Shown: positions 1 to 9,800 of the stretch, piece after piece
Layout: each line of letters opens with the position of its first letter
Position numbering within the stretch: position 1 is the first letter of the stretch
Source of the DNA: Mycolicibacterium xanthum
GTDB lineage: Bacteria > Actinomycetota > Actinomycetes > Mycobacteriales > Mycobacteriaceae
Length of the DNA: 64,000 nucleotides
NCBI RefSeq assembly: GCF_019710635.1
Contig: NZ_JAIFZS010000022.1
Location: 1 to 64,000, forward strand
Direction: 5' to 3'
Translations under genes and position numbers: made by a program
The notes under the pieces: model-generated
Told to the model about the DNA's origin: nothing
The model's input: the letters and a program-made list of their open reading frames with translations, nothing else
Databases searched by the model: none

Positions 1-175
1 GGTGATCGCTGAATCTGTTGCCCCGCTTACCTACATCCGAGGGCATAACCGACTCGACGGCCGACCAGAACCCATCAGAAATCACACCCATCCGCGTCAC
101 GGTCACAATCGTCGCCGGTCAAGGCGCGAATATTACGGAGACACGCCCTAGGCGAGATTGCATACACAGGGCTCA

Positions 176-436
176 ATGCCTCTCGTAGAATCTTGGATCG
201 TGGCGCGCATCCGTTCGATAAGTGAAGGTCTCCAAGCTATTCGCCCTCACGACTCCGAGGTCGACTGCTTCTACAACGTCGTTCAAACCGCGGACGGGGA
301 TCGGCTCCTCCACCTCAGCACATTTGGATCCGACAACCGGCAGTCGAAGCCGAAGAGCAGTCAGTCGATCCAGATCGACGAGGAGATGGCGAAAGTGCTC
401 GTCCAGCTTCTGAAAACCACCTTCCCCAATCTGTGA
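176..436 (+). CDS. Small conserved-looking protein next to helicase operon
   Basis: An 86-residue protein of unknown function. Its second half is well ordered (LLHLSTFGSDNRQS near residue 50, then SIQIDEEMAKVLVQLL), which reads as a genuine protein rather than a shadow frame. A TTG at 158 would add six residues; I prefer the ATG at 176 because the extension has no clear ribosome site. It converges on the UvrD-like gene with only 13 bases between their ends, so it sits at the downstream edge of the helicase operon. I recall similar short proteins in restriction and phage-defence neighbourhoods, but cannot name a family. Function unassigned. Confidence 0.6.
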   Translation: MPLVESWIVARIRSISEGLQAIRPHDSEVDCFYNVVQTADGDRLLHLSTFGSDNRQSKPKSSQSIQIDEEMAKVLVQLLKTTFPNL

Positions 437-449
437 TCGCGAGAATCTT

Positions 450-2663
450 TCACTCCCCCAACAACTCCGATTTCTTCCCACTCCACGTAACCACAAGCGC
501 ATCCCGCGCCCGGCTGCTCGCGACGTAGAGCAGCGATCGCTCCCGAAGCATGGCCTCTGAGCGCTCTTCCTCCGGTACGGATCGAAGTGTGGCCGGCGAC
601 GGAACGTGCTTGTCGTCGGCTCCTGCCAACACCACGCGGGAGAATTCCATGCCTTTGGCCCGGTGCATCGTGAGCACCAGGGGTTGGCCAGGGGTCGGCG
701 CGCTCTTGTCGAGGGCGCGTGCTGTCACACCCCGTTCGCCGAGACCGCGGACGATGCGGTCCCGTTCGTCCTGGCTTCGAGTCAACACAGCGATACTCTC
801 GGGCTCTACCGCATCGTCGGCCAGCCACTGTTTGACCTTCGCCGCCACCACGTCCAATTCCTCAGCAATGTCGACGCACGGAATCAACTCGGGCGCAGGC
901 CCGTTACGGGCCGATCGATACTCACCCGTCGTCTCTTCACCCTGTTCCAGATCGGTGTATTCCGCTCCGGCAAGCACGCTGACCGCGAAGTGCAGATTCT
1001 GCGCGGTGGTCCGGTAGTTCAGCGTCAAACGGCGGGACCGGCCGACAATCTTGATGCCGAAACGGCTCAGAATGACAGGGCTGCCGTAGATTCGCTGGTG
1101 CGAGTCTTCGGCAATGAAGAGATCGTTGGCTCCTTCCGACACCAACGCCCGCAGCAGCGCCCAGTGTGCAGCGTGGAGGTCCTGAGCCTCATCGACGAGG
1201 ACGTGATCGGAAAGGAAAGTTCCGCCGCGCTCGGTCTTGATCCGCAGGGCTTCGGCGGCCAGGGCGAGAACCTCAGGGAAGCTCAGCGTTTCATCCATTT
1301 GGCTCTGACGCCGAAACGCCTCGACAAGTTTCCACACCGCGATCCGCGCCGGTCGGCTCAGCCGAACTCCTCGGCCGGGGCGGGCGACCTTCGCATATTG
1401 CTCGAGGGTGGTGATGCGGTTGGCGAGAACCACTGCCACGTACTCGGACTCCAGGAACGCCGGTGTCGCCAGTTTGGGGTCCAGCCCGGAGTCGACGCCT
1501 TGCGCAACCTCACGCCACACCGTGTCCCCCGAAGTCCTCCTGGCGCTGAACTCCGTTGCGCCGCTGCCGAGAACACGTTCGCCGGCCTCCGCCACGACAT
1601 CGCGCGCGCGTTCCAGCACCGCCCGGCCGAGCGCATCGATACCACCGACGTAGACGCCGACGTCGCCGGGCTTGTCCGCGACGCGAACAGCGGGGTCGAG
1701 CGCGACCAGATCAGCCTTGAGTCCCTGCGCGAGGGTGGCGTTGAACGTCGTGAGGATGATCCGCGCGCCCGGGTTATCGCGGGCCAGGCGGCGGGCACGG
1801 TGGATAGCCACCACGGTCTTCCCGGTGCCCGCGCCGCCGGAGAGCCGGAATGCGCCGCCGTAATCCGACTCGACGTACTTGCGCTGCTCGGGATGCAAAA
1901 AAGTCCGCCAGGCCGCGAAGTCTCCGCCCTCGATCACGCGTCGCAGTTCTTCATCATCTTCGATGAACGCGAACTGCATCTTCGATGCCGGCCGGTCGAG
2001 CGCCTCGATGATCTGCTGATCGTCGTCACGCGTTGTGTCGACCGGCGTTTCGGTGAAGCCGTGTTTGTCTCGGATGGTGTCGATGGAGATCCCGGTGGCC
2101 AGGTCGAGAAGCGCGCTGCCTTCCCATTCCAATCCGTTGGCGGCGACCTCCAGCAGCGCGGATTCGTCGGGCGCCACCATGGCCCGCTCGGCGAGGGCCG
2201 GGTCGATGCCCAATCCCTCGGCCAAATCCGCATAGCTGTACCCGAAACCTGCAAGGTAGGAGACCTCAGGCTCAGTGGTGGCGACAGTAGGCGGCGGCGA
2301 ATCGTCAGCCGCGACCTCGGGCGGTTCCCCGATCAGCCCCTCGAGCGTTCCGTTGATCGGGTTGACCCGCAGGGTTGCCCGTTCGGCGAGCTTGATCGCA
2401 TCGTCGTGGGGCCAGGTACCCATGTAGATGTAGGTGGTGCCGCCGGACTTGTCGTCGACGCGGAACAGGATCGCCCGCCAGTACAGATCGACGCGCCCGG
2501 TGCGGACCCGCGGATCGACGGCCTTCTTCATGGGTTCGATGTGCAGTTTGGGCGACGTGTCGTCAGCGTTGAGCTTCTCGAAGAAGTCGTAGACCTTGTT
2601 CTTCACCGACCCGTCCAACTTGGACATGCCCTTGCTGTTGGACGCGATAACCAGATTCGCCAC
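450..2663 (-). CDS. UvrD/Rep-like superfamily 1 helicase with RelE/ParE-like N-terminal domain
   Basis: A 737-residue SF1 helicase/ATPase. Walker A is GGAGTGKT (276-283), motif II is DEAQD (491-495), followed by EDSHQRIYG, the motif IV-like LNYRTTAQN, the motif V-like TMHRAKGMEF and a motif VI-like YVASSRARDALVV. The first ~100 residues are a separate domain: RVDLYWRAILFRV (57-69) and YIYMGTWPHDDAIKLAER match the beta-sheet plus terminal helix pattern of RelE/ParE-fold toxins. A poorly conserved linker (110-240) joins the two. The GTG start directly abuts the stop of the upstream gene (TAGGTG), so it is probably translationally coupled as the last gene of the minus-strand operon. SF1 helicases of this type unwind or translocate DNA 3' to 5'. 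A defence role is inferred from context; the function of the N-terminal domain is unknown. Confidence 0.88.
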   Translation of the reverse strand: MANLVIASNSKGMSKLDGSVKNKVYDFFEKLNADDTSPKLHIEPMKKAVDPRVRTGRVDLYWRAILFRVDDKSGGTTYIYMGTWPHDDAIKLAERATLRVNPINGTLEGLIGEPPEVAADDSPPPTVATTEPEVSYLAGFGYSYADLAEGLGIDPALAERAMVAPDESALLEVAANGLEWEGSALLDLATGISIDTIRDKHGFTETPVDTTRDDDQQIIEALDRPASKMQFAFIEDDEELRRVIEGGDFAAWRTFLHPEQRKYVESDYGGAFRLSGGAGTGKTVVAIHRARRLARDNPGARIILTTFNATLAQGLKADLVALDPAVRVADKPGDVGVYVGGIDALGRAVLERARDVVAEAGERVLGSGATEFSARRTSGDTVWREVAQGVDSGLDPKLATPAFLESEYVAVVLANRITTLEQYAKVARPGRGVRLSRPARIAVWKLVEAFRRQSQMDETLSFPEVLALAAEALRIKTERGGTFLSDHVLVDEAQDLHAAHWALLRALVSEGANDLFIAEDSHQRIYGSPVILSRFGIKIVGRSRRLTLNYRTTAQNLHFAVSVLAGAEYTDLEQGEETTGEYRSARNGPAPELIPCVDIAEELDVVAAKVKQWLADDAVEPESIAVLTRSQDERDRIVRGLGERGVTARALDKSAPTPGQPLVLTMHRAKGMEFSRVVLAGADDKHVPSPATLRSVPEEERSEAMLRERSLLYVASSRARDALVVTWSGKKSELLGE

Positions 2664-3674
2664 CTATACCACTCCGTTCATCTTCAACGCCTCGAGTATC
2701 TGTGCGGGGTCCGGCGGGCACAGAGTCCAGCCGTCCGCCTCGGCCGGACCGTCGAGCACCACCCCGATGCGCGAATCGGCCCAAGCGAAGTCGATGACGT
2801 CACCACCCTCGGTTTCGTAACCGAGCACCGGTACGGCGGCACCCGAGTCCGCTAACGCGCGGATCAGTTCACGTTCGGTGTCCGACACCGCCTCGTCGAG
2901 GAGCGACTGCCACTCAGGGGACAGCGCAGCCTCGGTCGGTCCCTCGGACACCGGTGCCGGGGCCGCCGCGAGCAGCGTCCGCGTGCAGACCCGGCTGTGG
3001 TCGCTGATCCCCAGCCAGTTGGACATTCGCAGCCACTCCTTCCAGGCCTTGCCGTCCAGAGCCCCCACCTGCGAGTCCCGGTCGTCGACGGCGAGGACAG
3101 CTCGCGGCACGTCGGCGGTACTGCGGACCCCGGCGGTGAGGGTGACTCCCCCGTCGGTCCAGGACCAACACACATCGGTCCCGTCCGTGGTGAAGGACGC
3201 CTGCCCGTCCAGTGCTGCCATCGCGGCGGCGGACAGGCCGTCCACGTCGGAGTGTGCGCGGTTGTCTGGACGAACGAATAGATACGGCATCCAGGTGCTG
3301 AGGTGCCGCCAGGCGTCGACGTCGGGTTCGACCACGAATTCCAGCAGTTGTGAGACCGGGTCTTTGGCCAGCAGTCGCAGCAGCCCGGGTTGGACGTGGA
3401 AGCGGCTGGTGACGATGCCGGCGGCTGCGCAAGCAGTGGGACGCCGAAGCCCAGGAAGGCCGCGACACCGTGCGCGGACCTGCTGGCACCCACCCAGCAG
3501 TTGGTGCGGCCACTGCTGGTGATCGTCGACGCCGGCACTCCGGTCGCCGCGGCCGAGGAGGGATAGACAGTGGCCTCTTACGATTCGATCGTCGTCGGCG
3601 AGGACTGGATCAGCGAGCACTACTTCACCACCGACTCGCCACGCGAGTCCTTCCAGGGCAAGGTGCTTGAGCAA
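2664..3674 (-). pseudogene. 5'-truncated gene fragment with PD-(D/E)xK-like C-terminal domain
   Basis: An open frame of 336 codons, but only residues ~86-336 look like protein. The first ~85 codons are the antisense of a relic gene start (see 3422-3677) and are Arg/Cys-rich nonsense. The credible part begins near GIVTSRFHVQPGLLRLL and continues EPDVDAWRHLSTWMPYLF, then KAWKEWLRMSNWLG. It ends in a domain reading ERELIRALADSGAAVP, LGYETEGGDVIDFAW, RIGVVLDG, DGWTLCP. That order (E, hydrophobic-D, VxxDG) resembles the PD-(D/E)xK/DUF559 fold and matches the C-terminus of the 1668-residue helicase in the same operon. The fragment is probably the C-terminal part of a larger defence protein whose 5' portion was deleted. 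It may still be translated, since the UvrD-like gene starts right at its stop. Confidence 0.6.
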
Positions 3675-3677
3675 CCG
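3422..3677 (+). other. Inverted, reordered relic of a neighbouring gene pair (scar)
   Basis: This stretch reads as coding on the plus strand, opposite to the operon, in three patches. Patch c (3422-3475): RLRKQWDAEAQEGRDTVR. Patch a (3477-3566): a gene end, LVRPLLVIVDAGTPVAAAEEG then TAG. Patch b (from GTG 3570 to ~3671): DSIVVGEDWISEHYFTTD, ending SFQGKVLE. Patch b runs naturally into patch c (KVLE then LRKQWDAEA), yet c precedes a and b, so the order is circularly permuted. The outer ends carry imperfect inverted arms: CGGCTGCGCAAGCA at 3422-3435 and TGCTTGAGCAACCG at 3664-3677 (12 of 14 match). From memory, the GEDWISEHYFTTD start resembles large SAM-dependent DNA methyltransferases of restriction/DISARM-like loci. 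That identity is not verified. Confidence 0.6.
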
Positions 3678-6600
3678 GGATGTACGCGCGGTAGCGGTCC
3701 ACGTCGGCGACCGGGCCAGGGTTCGACGAGCCGGGTTTCAGCGCGGTGTCGGAGGTCAGGAATCTGAGGTTTTCCAGCGTCTCCACCACGCAGAAGTTGG
3801 GGTTGGCCGGGTTTGGGAACACCGCGGTGGAGAATACCCGCGAAATCAGCTGGCCCCGTTTGTTGGTCAGTGTCCCCATTAACAGCACCGTCGGGACGTC
3901 GACGTCACCGCGGATGACGAACACCTGGTTGCGACCCAACGCGGTCAGCGCCCGGTCGCTGGCCCAGTCCAGCACCGGATGCAGCGGACCGAGGTAGTGG
4001 GCTTCGGGCCAGGTGGTGCCGTCGACGCCCTTGCCTTGCCGCGCGATGCGCAGTTGCGCCTCCCCCACCGAGGCGTTGGTGGCGAGCTTGAGTCGTTCAA
4101 GCACCCGGCCGTGTTGCAGGTAGTTCTGCGGCAACTGCCCCAACCGTTGACGCAGGTCTCTCGGTGGGGTGAGTTCGGCGATGCCGTGCGCGGCGCTGAC
4201 CGTCCACCCGACGCCGTTGCGCTCGGCCGGCGCATGCGGTACGTCGTGAAAAGCGGCGTGCAGCGCTTCGTCGAGGAAGGTGAGGTCGTTCGGGTAGAGG
4301 CTCTGCCGCGCCGACGCAGGCAACACCGGTGGGGTGTCGTCGACCGCGTCGAACTGGGCGAAGAACGCGTCCAGGTCGTCACCGTCGGCGACCTCGTCGG
4401 TGGTGCGCACCGCCGCGTCGATGTCCATGCCCTTGGCCAGCACGTCGCGGATGGTGTCTTCTTCCTCCGAGACGCTGTGCTTACCCATCAGCGACGCCAC
4501 ATCGCCCAGGGTCGAGTGGGCCTGATTCTCCCGTTCCAGCAGCCGGGACAGCACCCGCAGGTCACCGGAGAATTCCGGATCCGACGGTTCCAGGATCAGC
4601 GACGAGATCACCGGCGGGTGCTTCTGTCCGTAACGGTCGATGCGGCCGTTGCGCTGCTCGATGCGGATCAGGCTCCACGGGATGTCGTAGTGAATGAGGT
4701 GATGGCACTGGGCGTGTAGGTTCACCCCCTCGGAGGCGACGTCACCGGTGACCAGCACCCGGATCGGGGAGGTCTCCAATTTGAAGTTGTCGACGATCTC
4801 CTGCTGTTCGACATCGGACAGCCCGCCGTGCAGCATCGCGATGTTGTCCGGGTTCAGGCCGGTGGCCTTCGGCAGGTGCTCGCGCAGCCAGGTCAGGGTG
4901 GCGATGCGTTCGGCGAACACGACCGCCCGCATCGGCTGCCCCTTGCCGACACCGATTTCTTTCAGGCGTGCCACCAAGGCAGCGAACTTGCCGGCCTGCT
5001 CGGTGCGGGCTTTGTCGTTGAGCTCGTCGAGCGCGTGCAGCGCGGCAAGCTCGTTGCGCTGATCGGGGTCGGCGTCGTCGAGTTTGTTGCGGCGCTGCTT
5101 GATTGACTCGGCAAGTGCCGCCGGCGAGGACAGGTACGCCTTGGCCAATGTCCAGGGGAACAGCGCCTTGGTGTCCCCGGAGTAGGGGGAACTGCCGGTG
5201 CGCGGATGCAACCAGGTTTGGGACAGTTCAGCGGCCACCGCGTCCTCGGCCGGCGAGGGTTTCACCAGGCGGTGTACGGGCTCGGCGCGTTCGGCCCAGT
5301 CACCGCCGACCTCGGCGGCCACATCGGTGCTGTGCCGGTGTCGCCGGATCAGCAGCGACTCGACGTCGCCCTTGGTGAAGGTTCCGTCGGGCTGCACCAC
5401 CGTGGGGTCAAGCAGGCGCAGCAGCTCGGCGAACGATTCCTCGCGGCCGTTGTGCGGGGTCGCCGACGCCAGGATCAGCGCCTCGGTGTTCGGGGCCAGC
5501 ACCCGGGCCAGCTCGTTGTTCTGGGTGCCGGTATTGGTGAGGTTGTGCGACTCGTCGATGACCACCGCGTCCCACTGCTGGCGCTCCAGGTGCGCCTTAT
5601 AGCGCGGGCTCTTCAAGGTGTCGATCGAGATGATGGCCCGCTTGAAATACGTGAACGGGTTGCGCGTCGCGGGCAGCTTCTGACGGACCTTCTGGATGCC
5701 GGCCGAGTCCAGCCGGACGAAGGGCAGCGCGAACCGGCACCACAGCTCATGCTGCATCTGCTCCAGGACATGCTTGGGGGTGACGACCAGGACGCGTTCA
5801 CCGCGGCCGCGTCGCACCAGCTCCGACAAGATCATGCCGATCTCAATCGTCTTGCCCAGACCGACCGCGTCGGCGATCAGGATGCGGGGCCGGATGTGCT
5901 GCGGATCCAGCGCCTTGGTCACCGCCGTCCGCTGGTAGGCCAGCGCGTCGGCGAGCATGTGCGTCGACACGGTCAGGTTCTGGTCGCCATACGGGACCGG
6001 CGTCTTACGTAGCAGTGCCTCCAGCCACAGCCGGGAGTCCCGATAGCCCGAGGAGCCGTCGGCGACGACGTTCGCATCCTTGGGGTCCTGCACCTCGATG
6101 GTGTCGAGGCTGGAGTAGAACGCCGCAGTGGTGTCAGCGACCAGTTCGGACAACCCGCGGACGTGCACCAGCCAGCCGTCGGCGCCCTGCTCGGCCTTGG
6201 TGACCAACCACTCCTCGTCGCGGATGACGACCACCGATCCCGGTGCGACGTTGAGCTCGTCCGGGTCAGGCGAGCGGTCTTTCGGCACATCGTCTCCGTG
6301 AGGTGGCTCTGGCGGCTTCGGGCTTGGTGGGGCCGGCGGCCCCGGTGTCGGTACGGGTTCTGGGACTGGTTCGGGTTCCATTTCGCCGCGGTCGATGAAG
6401 ACCTCGAGCACGACGGCTCGCAGGTTCTTCGCATTGCTGAGCCCGCGCAGATACTCCATTTGCGCCCTGCGGTTGGTGATCTGGCCATCCTCGTGGCGAA
6501 CGGACCGGATGGCCTCCACGACACGGCCGCGCGAATCGTGGTCGTGCAGCAGCCAACCTTCGCGCAGGACGTCCCAGGCCTCTACTAGGAAGTCTTCCTT

Positions 6601-6774
6601 CGGCCGAGCCCCGTACGCGTCCTCGAGCACTTCGGCCGGCTGGAAGCCCGCGCAGTCCACGAACAGGCTCTGGCAGAGCTCGCCGAGGAACTCACCCGGC
6701 AAATTCGACCATCGAAACCGATACCTAGGCAACGCCTGGTTCCCGCTGTGCCGTTTGAACCACCCCCGAGTCAA
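3625..6774 (-). CDS. SNF2-family DEAD/DEAH helicase, DISARM DrmD-like
   Basis: A 1049-residue superfamily 2 Snf2-type ATPase. N-terminal region (1-130), Pro-rich linker (~131-165), then Walker A DAVGLGKT (302-309), DESH motif II (407-410), SATPHNG motif III, and motifs V/VI in GDVASEGVNL and EQRNGRIDRYGQ. It starts at TTG 6774 behind GGGAAGGG, 48 bases after the 1668-residue helicase gene. The natural C-terminus seems lost: after VDRYRAYIPVA the frame enters the scrambled relic and ends in a short Arg/Pro tail. In DISARM class 1 loci an SNF2 helicase (DrmD) precedes an adenine methyltransferase, which fits the methyltransferase-like relic just downstream. DNA translocation is family knowledge; the defence role is inferred. 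Confidence 0.85.
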   Translation of the reverse strand: MTRGWFKRHSGNQALPRYRFRWSNLPGEFLGELCQSLFVDCAGFQPAEVLEDAYGARPKEDFLVEAWDVLREGWLLHDHDSRGRVVEAIRSVRHEDGQITNRRAQMEYLRGLSNAKNLRAVVLEVFIDRGEMEPEPVPEPVPTPGPPAPPSPKPPEPPHGDDVPKDRSPDPDELNVAPGSVVVIRDEEWLVTKAEQGADGWLVHVRGLSELVADTTAAFYSSLDTIEVQDPKDANVVADGSSGYRDSRLWLEALLRKTPVPYGDQNLTVSTHMLADALAYQRTAVTKALDPQHIRPRILIADAVGLGKTIEIGMILSELVRRGRGERVLVVTPKHVLEQMQHELWCRFALPFVRLDSAGIQKVRQKLPATRNPFTYFKRAIISIDTLKSPRYKAHLERQQWDAVVIDESHNLTNTGTQNNELARVLAPNTEALILASATPHNGREESFAELLRLLDPTVVQPDGTFTKGDVESLLIRRHRHSTDVAAEVGGDWAERAEPVHRLVKPSPAEDAVAAELSQTWLHPRTGSSPYSGDTKALFPWTLAKAYLSSPAALAESIKQRRNKLDDADPDQRNELAALHALDELNDKARTEQAGKFAALVARLKEIGVGKGQPMRAVVFAERIATLTWLREHLPKATGLNPDNIAMLHGGLSDVEQQEIVDNFKLETSPIRVLVTGDVASEGVNLHAQCHHLIHYDIPWSLIRIEQRNGRIDRYGQKHPPVISSLILEPSDPEFSGDLRVLSRLLERENQAHSTLGDVASLMGKHSVSEEEDTIRDVLAKGMDIDAAVRTTDEVADGDDLDAFFAQFDAVDDTPPVLPASARQSLYPNDLTFLDEALHAAFHDVPHAPAERNGVGWTVSAAHGIAELTPPRDLRQRLGQLPQNYLQHGRVLERLKLATNASVGEAQLRIARQGKGVDGTTWPEAHYLGPLHPVLDWASDRALTALGRNQVFVIRGDVDVPTVLLMGTLTNKRGQLISRVFSTAVFPNPANPNFCVVETLENLRFLTSDTALKPGSSNPGPVADVDRYRAYIPVAQAPCPGRTRVASRW

Positions 6775-6822
6775 CCCTTCCCGTGACCATATCCAGAGCA
6801 GCTTGATCGCACCAGCATTCCC

Positions 6823-9800
6823 CTAGCGCGCGGCGCTCGTCGCCAACACCGGGCTGTTGCTTGCAAGCAGTCCAGCAAGCGGGAGGACCGTCCAACCCTC
6901 AGCCTCCAGTTCCGTTCGGTCGGCGGCCTCCAGGCCGTGATCGGCAGCGACGAACCGGTCCGGCCAGGCAAGGCTGATCGGGATGCCACCGGCGCTCTCG
7001 AACCCGAGCTCGGGCCGCGCAGCGCCTCCGTCGGCGAGGGCGACAAGCATCTCTCGTTCCGTTCCGAAGGCGCCCGAGTAGAGCCGTTCCCATCCCGCGG
7101 GCAACGATGCCGGCGGCAGGTCGACCTGGGGATCTGGCATGGACGCCATATCGGCGGGCCCCGTGTGATCGATCAGCCTTCGGAGGACCTGCTCAGCAGC
7201 TCCCCTCGACAGGTCGTCGTGATCACGCTGGTTCTGATAGCTGCGCAGGCACCCGTAGCACGAGGTCTCTGGTCCGCACTCGCACTCGCTGACCCGTTTG
7301 AGCGCCACCTTCAACACGCGCTCCAGATTCTGCTCAACCTGCAGCACGTGTCCGGCTCCGCCGGGAACGGCGTCGAACAGCGTCAGCGCCCACCGATCCG
7401 CACCGGCCGGAGTCAACGATCCCCCGATGTCGTCGCGGGCGATCTCCAGAGTCTCCGAGGCAGCCTCAACGAGGGCATACATCGCCGATAGCCAGGCGGC
7501 ATAGGTGCCATGAATCCCGAACACATTGACGTCGAGCGAAAGCAGATCCGTCTCGTAGACGTGGCCGAGGTCGAGCAGTCGCTGCGGACCCGTGCACGGC
7601 GAGTTCTTCAGCAGATGGTTGTGCTTGGGCGGTTTCTTTGGATTGAACAGTCGTGACGATCCGTGGCCGCACCAGTCGCACACCCAGAAGCCCATCTTGC
7701 TGGGGCCGTCAGCCAGGGCTACCAGACGCCCACGCGGTCCGACGTTGACGACGATGGATCCGCCACCCATCTGCTTGGTGTAGCTGCGAGATTCGGGAGG
7801 CTGCGCAAGTACATGAACCGCACCACTCCACGAGCGTTGCGGTGGCCGGGGACCGGGCTTGCCCGGCTCGGGCTCCGACACGAATCCGAACTCGGGGATC
7901 GTGATGGTCCGAGGGGCTGACTGAGCCACTTCTCCGCAGTGCTGACACTGCTCGTCTACCGACTCGATTCCGTATCTGAACCCGCCGCAGCGCCTGCACA
8001 CCTGGTAGAGGTACTCCTGTAGCTCGCGCCCAGGTAGTCGGTAGATGCCGCGCGACACCCAGAGGCTTCCGCCCGCCACGATCTGCGCATCGGGAGCGTA
8101 TTCGTAGATCGCCTGCGAGAGGTCACGGCTGAGGTCGAGCAGTCCACCCTTCGACTTGCCGATACCGAAGTCGGTCCGCAGCTCCACCGAGTCGACCGGG
8201 AAACCGTACTTCGGCAGCACATTTCGATTTGCCAAGTATCCGATCAAGTCGCGCTTACGCAGGGTGTTACCGACTTTCTGGTAGCGCTGAGCCAGGGAGT
8301 GCTTGCCGTCGCCGGAGGCCTTGTTCTCCAGCTCTTTCATGATCTCGACATCCTCGTCGAGTTCACATCTCACGGTCTCCAACAACTCGATCAAATCCTG
8401 AGCCCACCTGCCAGAGGACAAATCCAGTTCCGCCGCCACATCTTCGGGAAGAATCCTCTTCAGCGCTTCGGCCACCTGCGCCGGCACCGGTGTCAAGAAG
8501 TTCTTCACCAAGCCGACTGACGGCTCGTTGCCGTCCTGGTGGAGGAGGAACTCACCAGCCTTGCGGTCAATCCGGCCCGACGTCTCGAACAGCCAACGGA
8601 AGAAAGCGGCTATCGCCACCGAATGCGCGTGCCTGCGATCGATACGCGCATTGGTGAGCGGAACGTATGGCGCGCGCACTTGCCCCGCAATCATGACCTC
8701 GGGCTCGTTGAACCTCGTGAGGTCGTGCGACCGCCGCATCGCGTAAGTCACGACCAGCGCCGCTGCGCCGGCCCGGCGCCCGGCTCGGCCTGCGCGCTGC
8801 AAGTAGTTGGCCGTGCTGGGGGGCATATTGCGCAGCATCACCGCCTGCAATTCACCAACGTCAACGCCGAGTTCGAATGTTGTCGAACACGACAGCGCGT
8901 TGATCTCACCTCGGACAAAGCTGTGCTGAATCGTCGCTGCCTCCGTACTGACCCACTGCGCGGTGTGTTCCTTGACCGACAGGGGCACGGCGTTCATCGA
9001 GCGGTACAGCGTGCGGTAGTGGTCGCGATCCCGCTCCGGCGGTGGCGGCACGAAAGCCTCAAGTTGGCCCTCGCAGCCCAACGCAGGACAAACTCCGCGG
9101 ACCGAGAACGGCGCCGTACGTCGGCAGATCCCACACTGATAGACCGGGGAGTTGTCGTTCACCCAACTGAGCCGCAAGCACTCATGGTCGATCTGCTGTA
9201 TCTGCCCAAGACCAGGCTCGGTGGACGACTTGAGCCAGTCCACCGGGGTTTCCTTCCTGGTCAGGAAATCCCAGATGCCTGTCAGGAAGGTTTCCGCATC
9301 CACGTCGCTTTGAAGGGCCGCGAGGACTCGCCGGGTGTAGTCGACGCGGCGGTTGGTCCCGCGCCCGGGCAGCCACGCCAGCACCTTGCGGATCGCTTCC
9401 GGGGCCTCGCGGCGAACACGGATCGGCCCCAGTCGCGGTGCGAAGATCTCGTCGTTCGGCGCAACATCTTCCGGCATAGTTACGGCCCCCTGCTGCCGCA
9501 GGGTTCGCACCAACTCCTGAAGGAAAGCCCACGCTTCCTCTTCGGAAAGCCCCAGCTGCAGTAGCGGAGCCGGCGCGCGCCAGCGTGGATCGCGGTACAG
9601 GCTGATGCTGACCAGTCCCAAGCCTTCGAGCGATTGGCGGTCGTCCATGGCCAAAACTTCGGCCATCACCCAGGGTGCAACCATCCGGCTCTGCTGCTGA
9701 GCCGTCATACGGCCGGGGAAGTGCTTGACCGCAGCCGCTTTCGAACGCGTCTTGAACACGATGTCTTCGATACCCACCGGCTCCTCATCGGCGCGGGCAG

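Noticed and set aside
606..2855. 749-codon plus-strand open frame
   Set aside because: Antisense of the UvrD-like gene; composition is Arg/His/Asp-rich shadow coding typical of high-GC DNA.
3420..3678. Simple phase-variable inversion of the 250-bp segment
   Set aside because: Reinverting in place leaves both joins out of frame (SNF2 into patch c and patch b into the downstream gene), so it is not a plain on/off switch as assembled.
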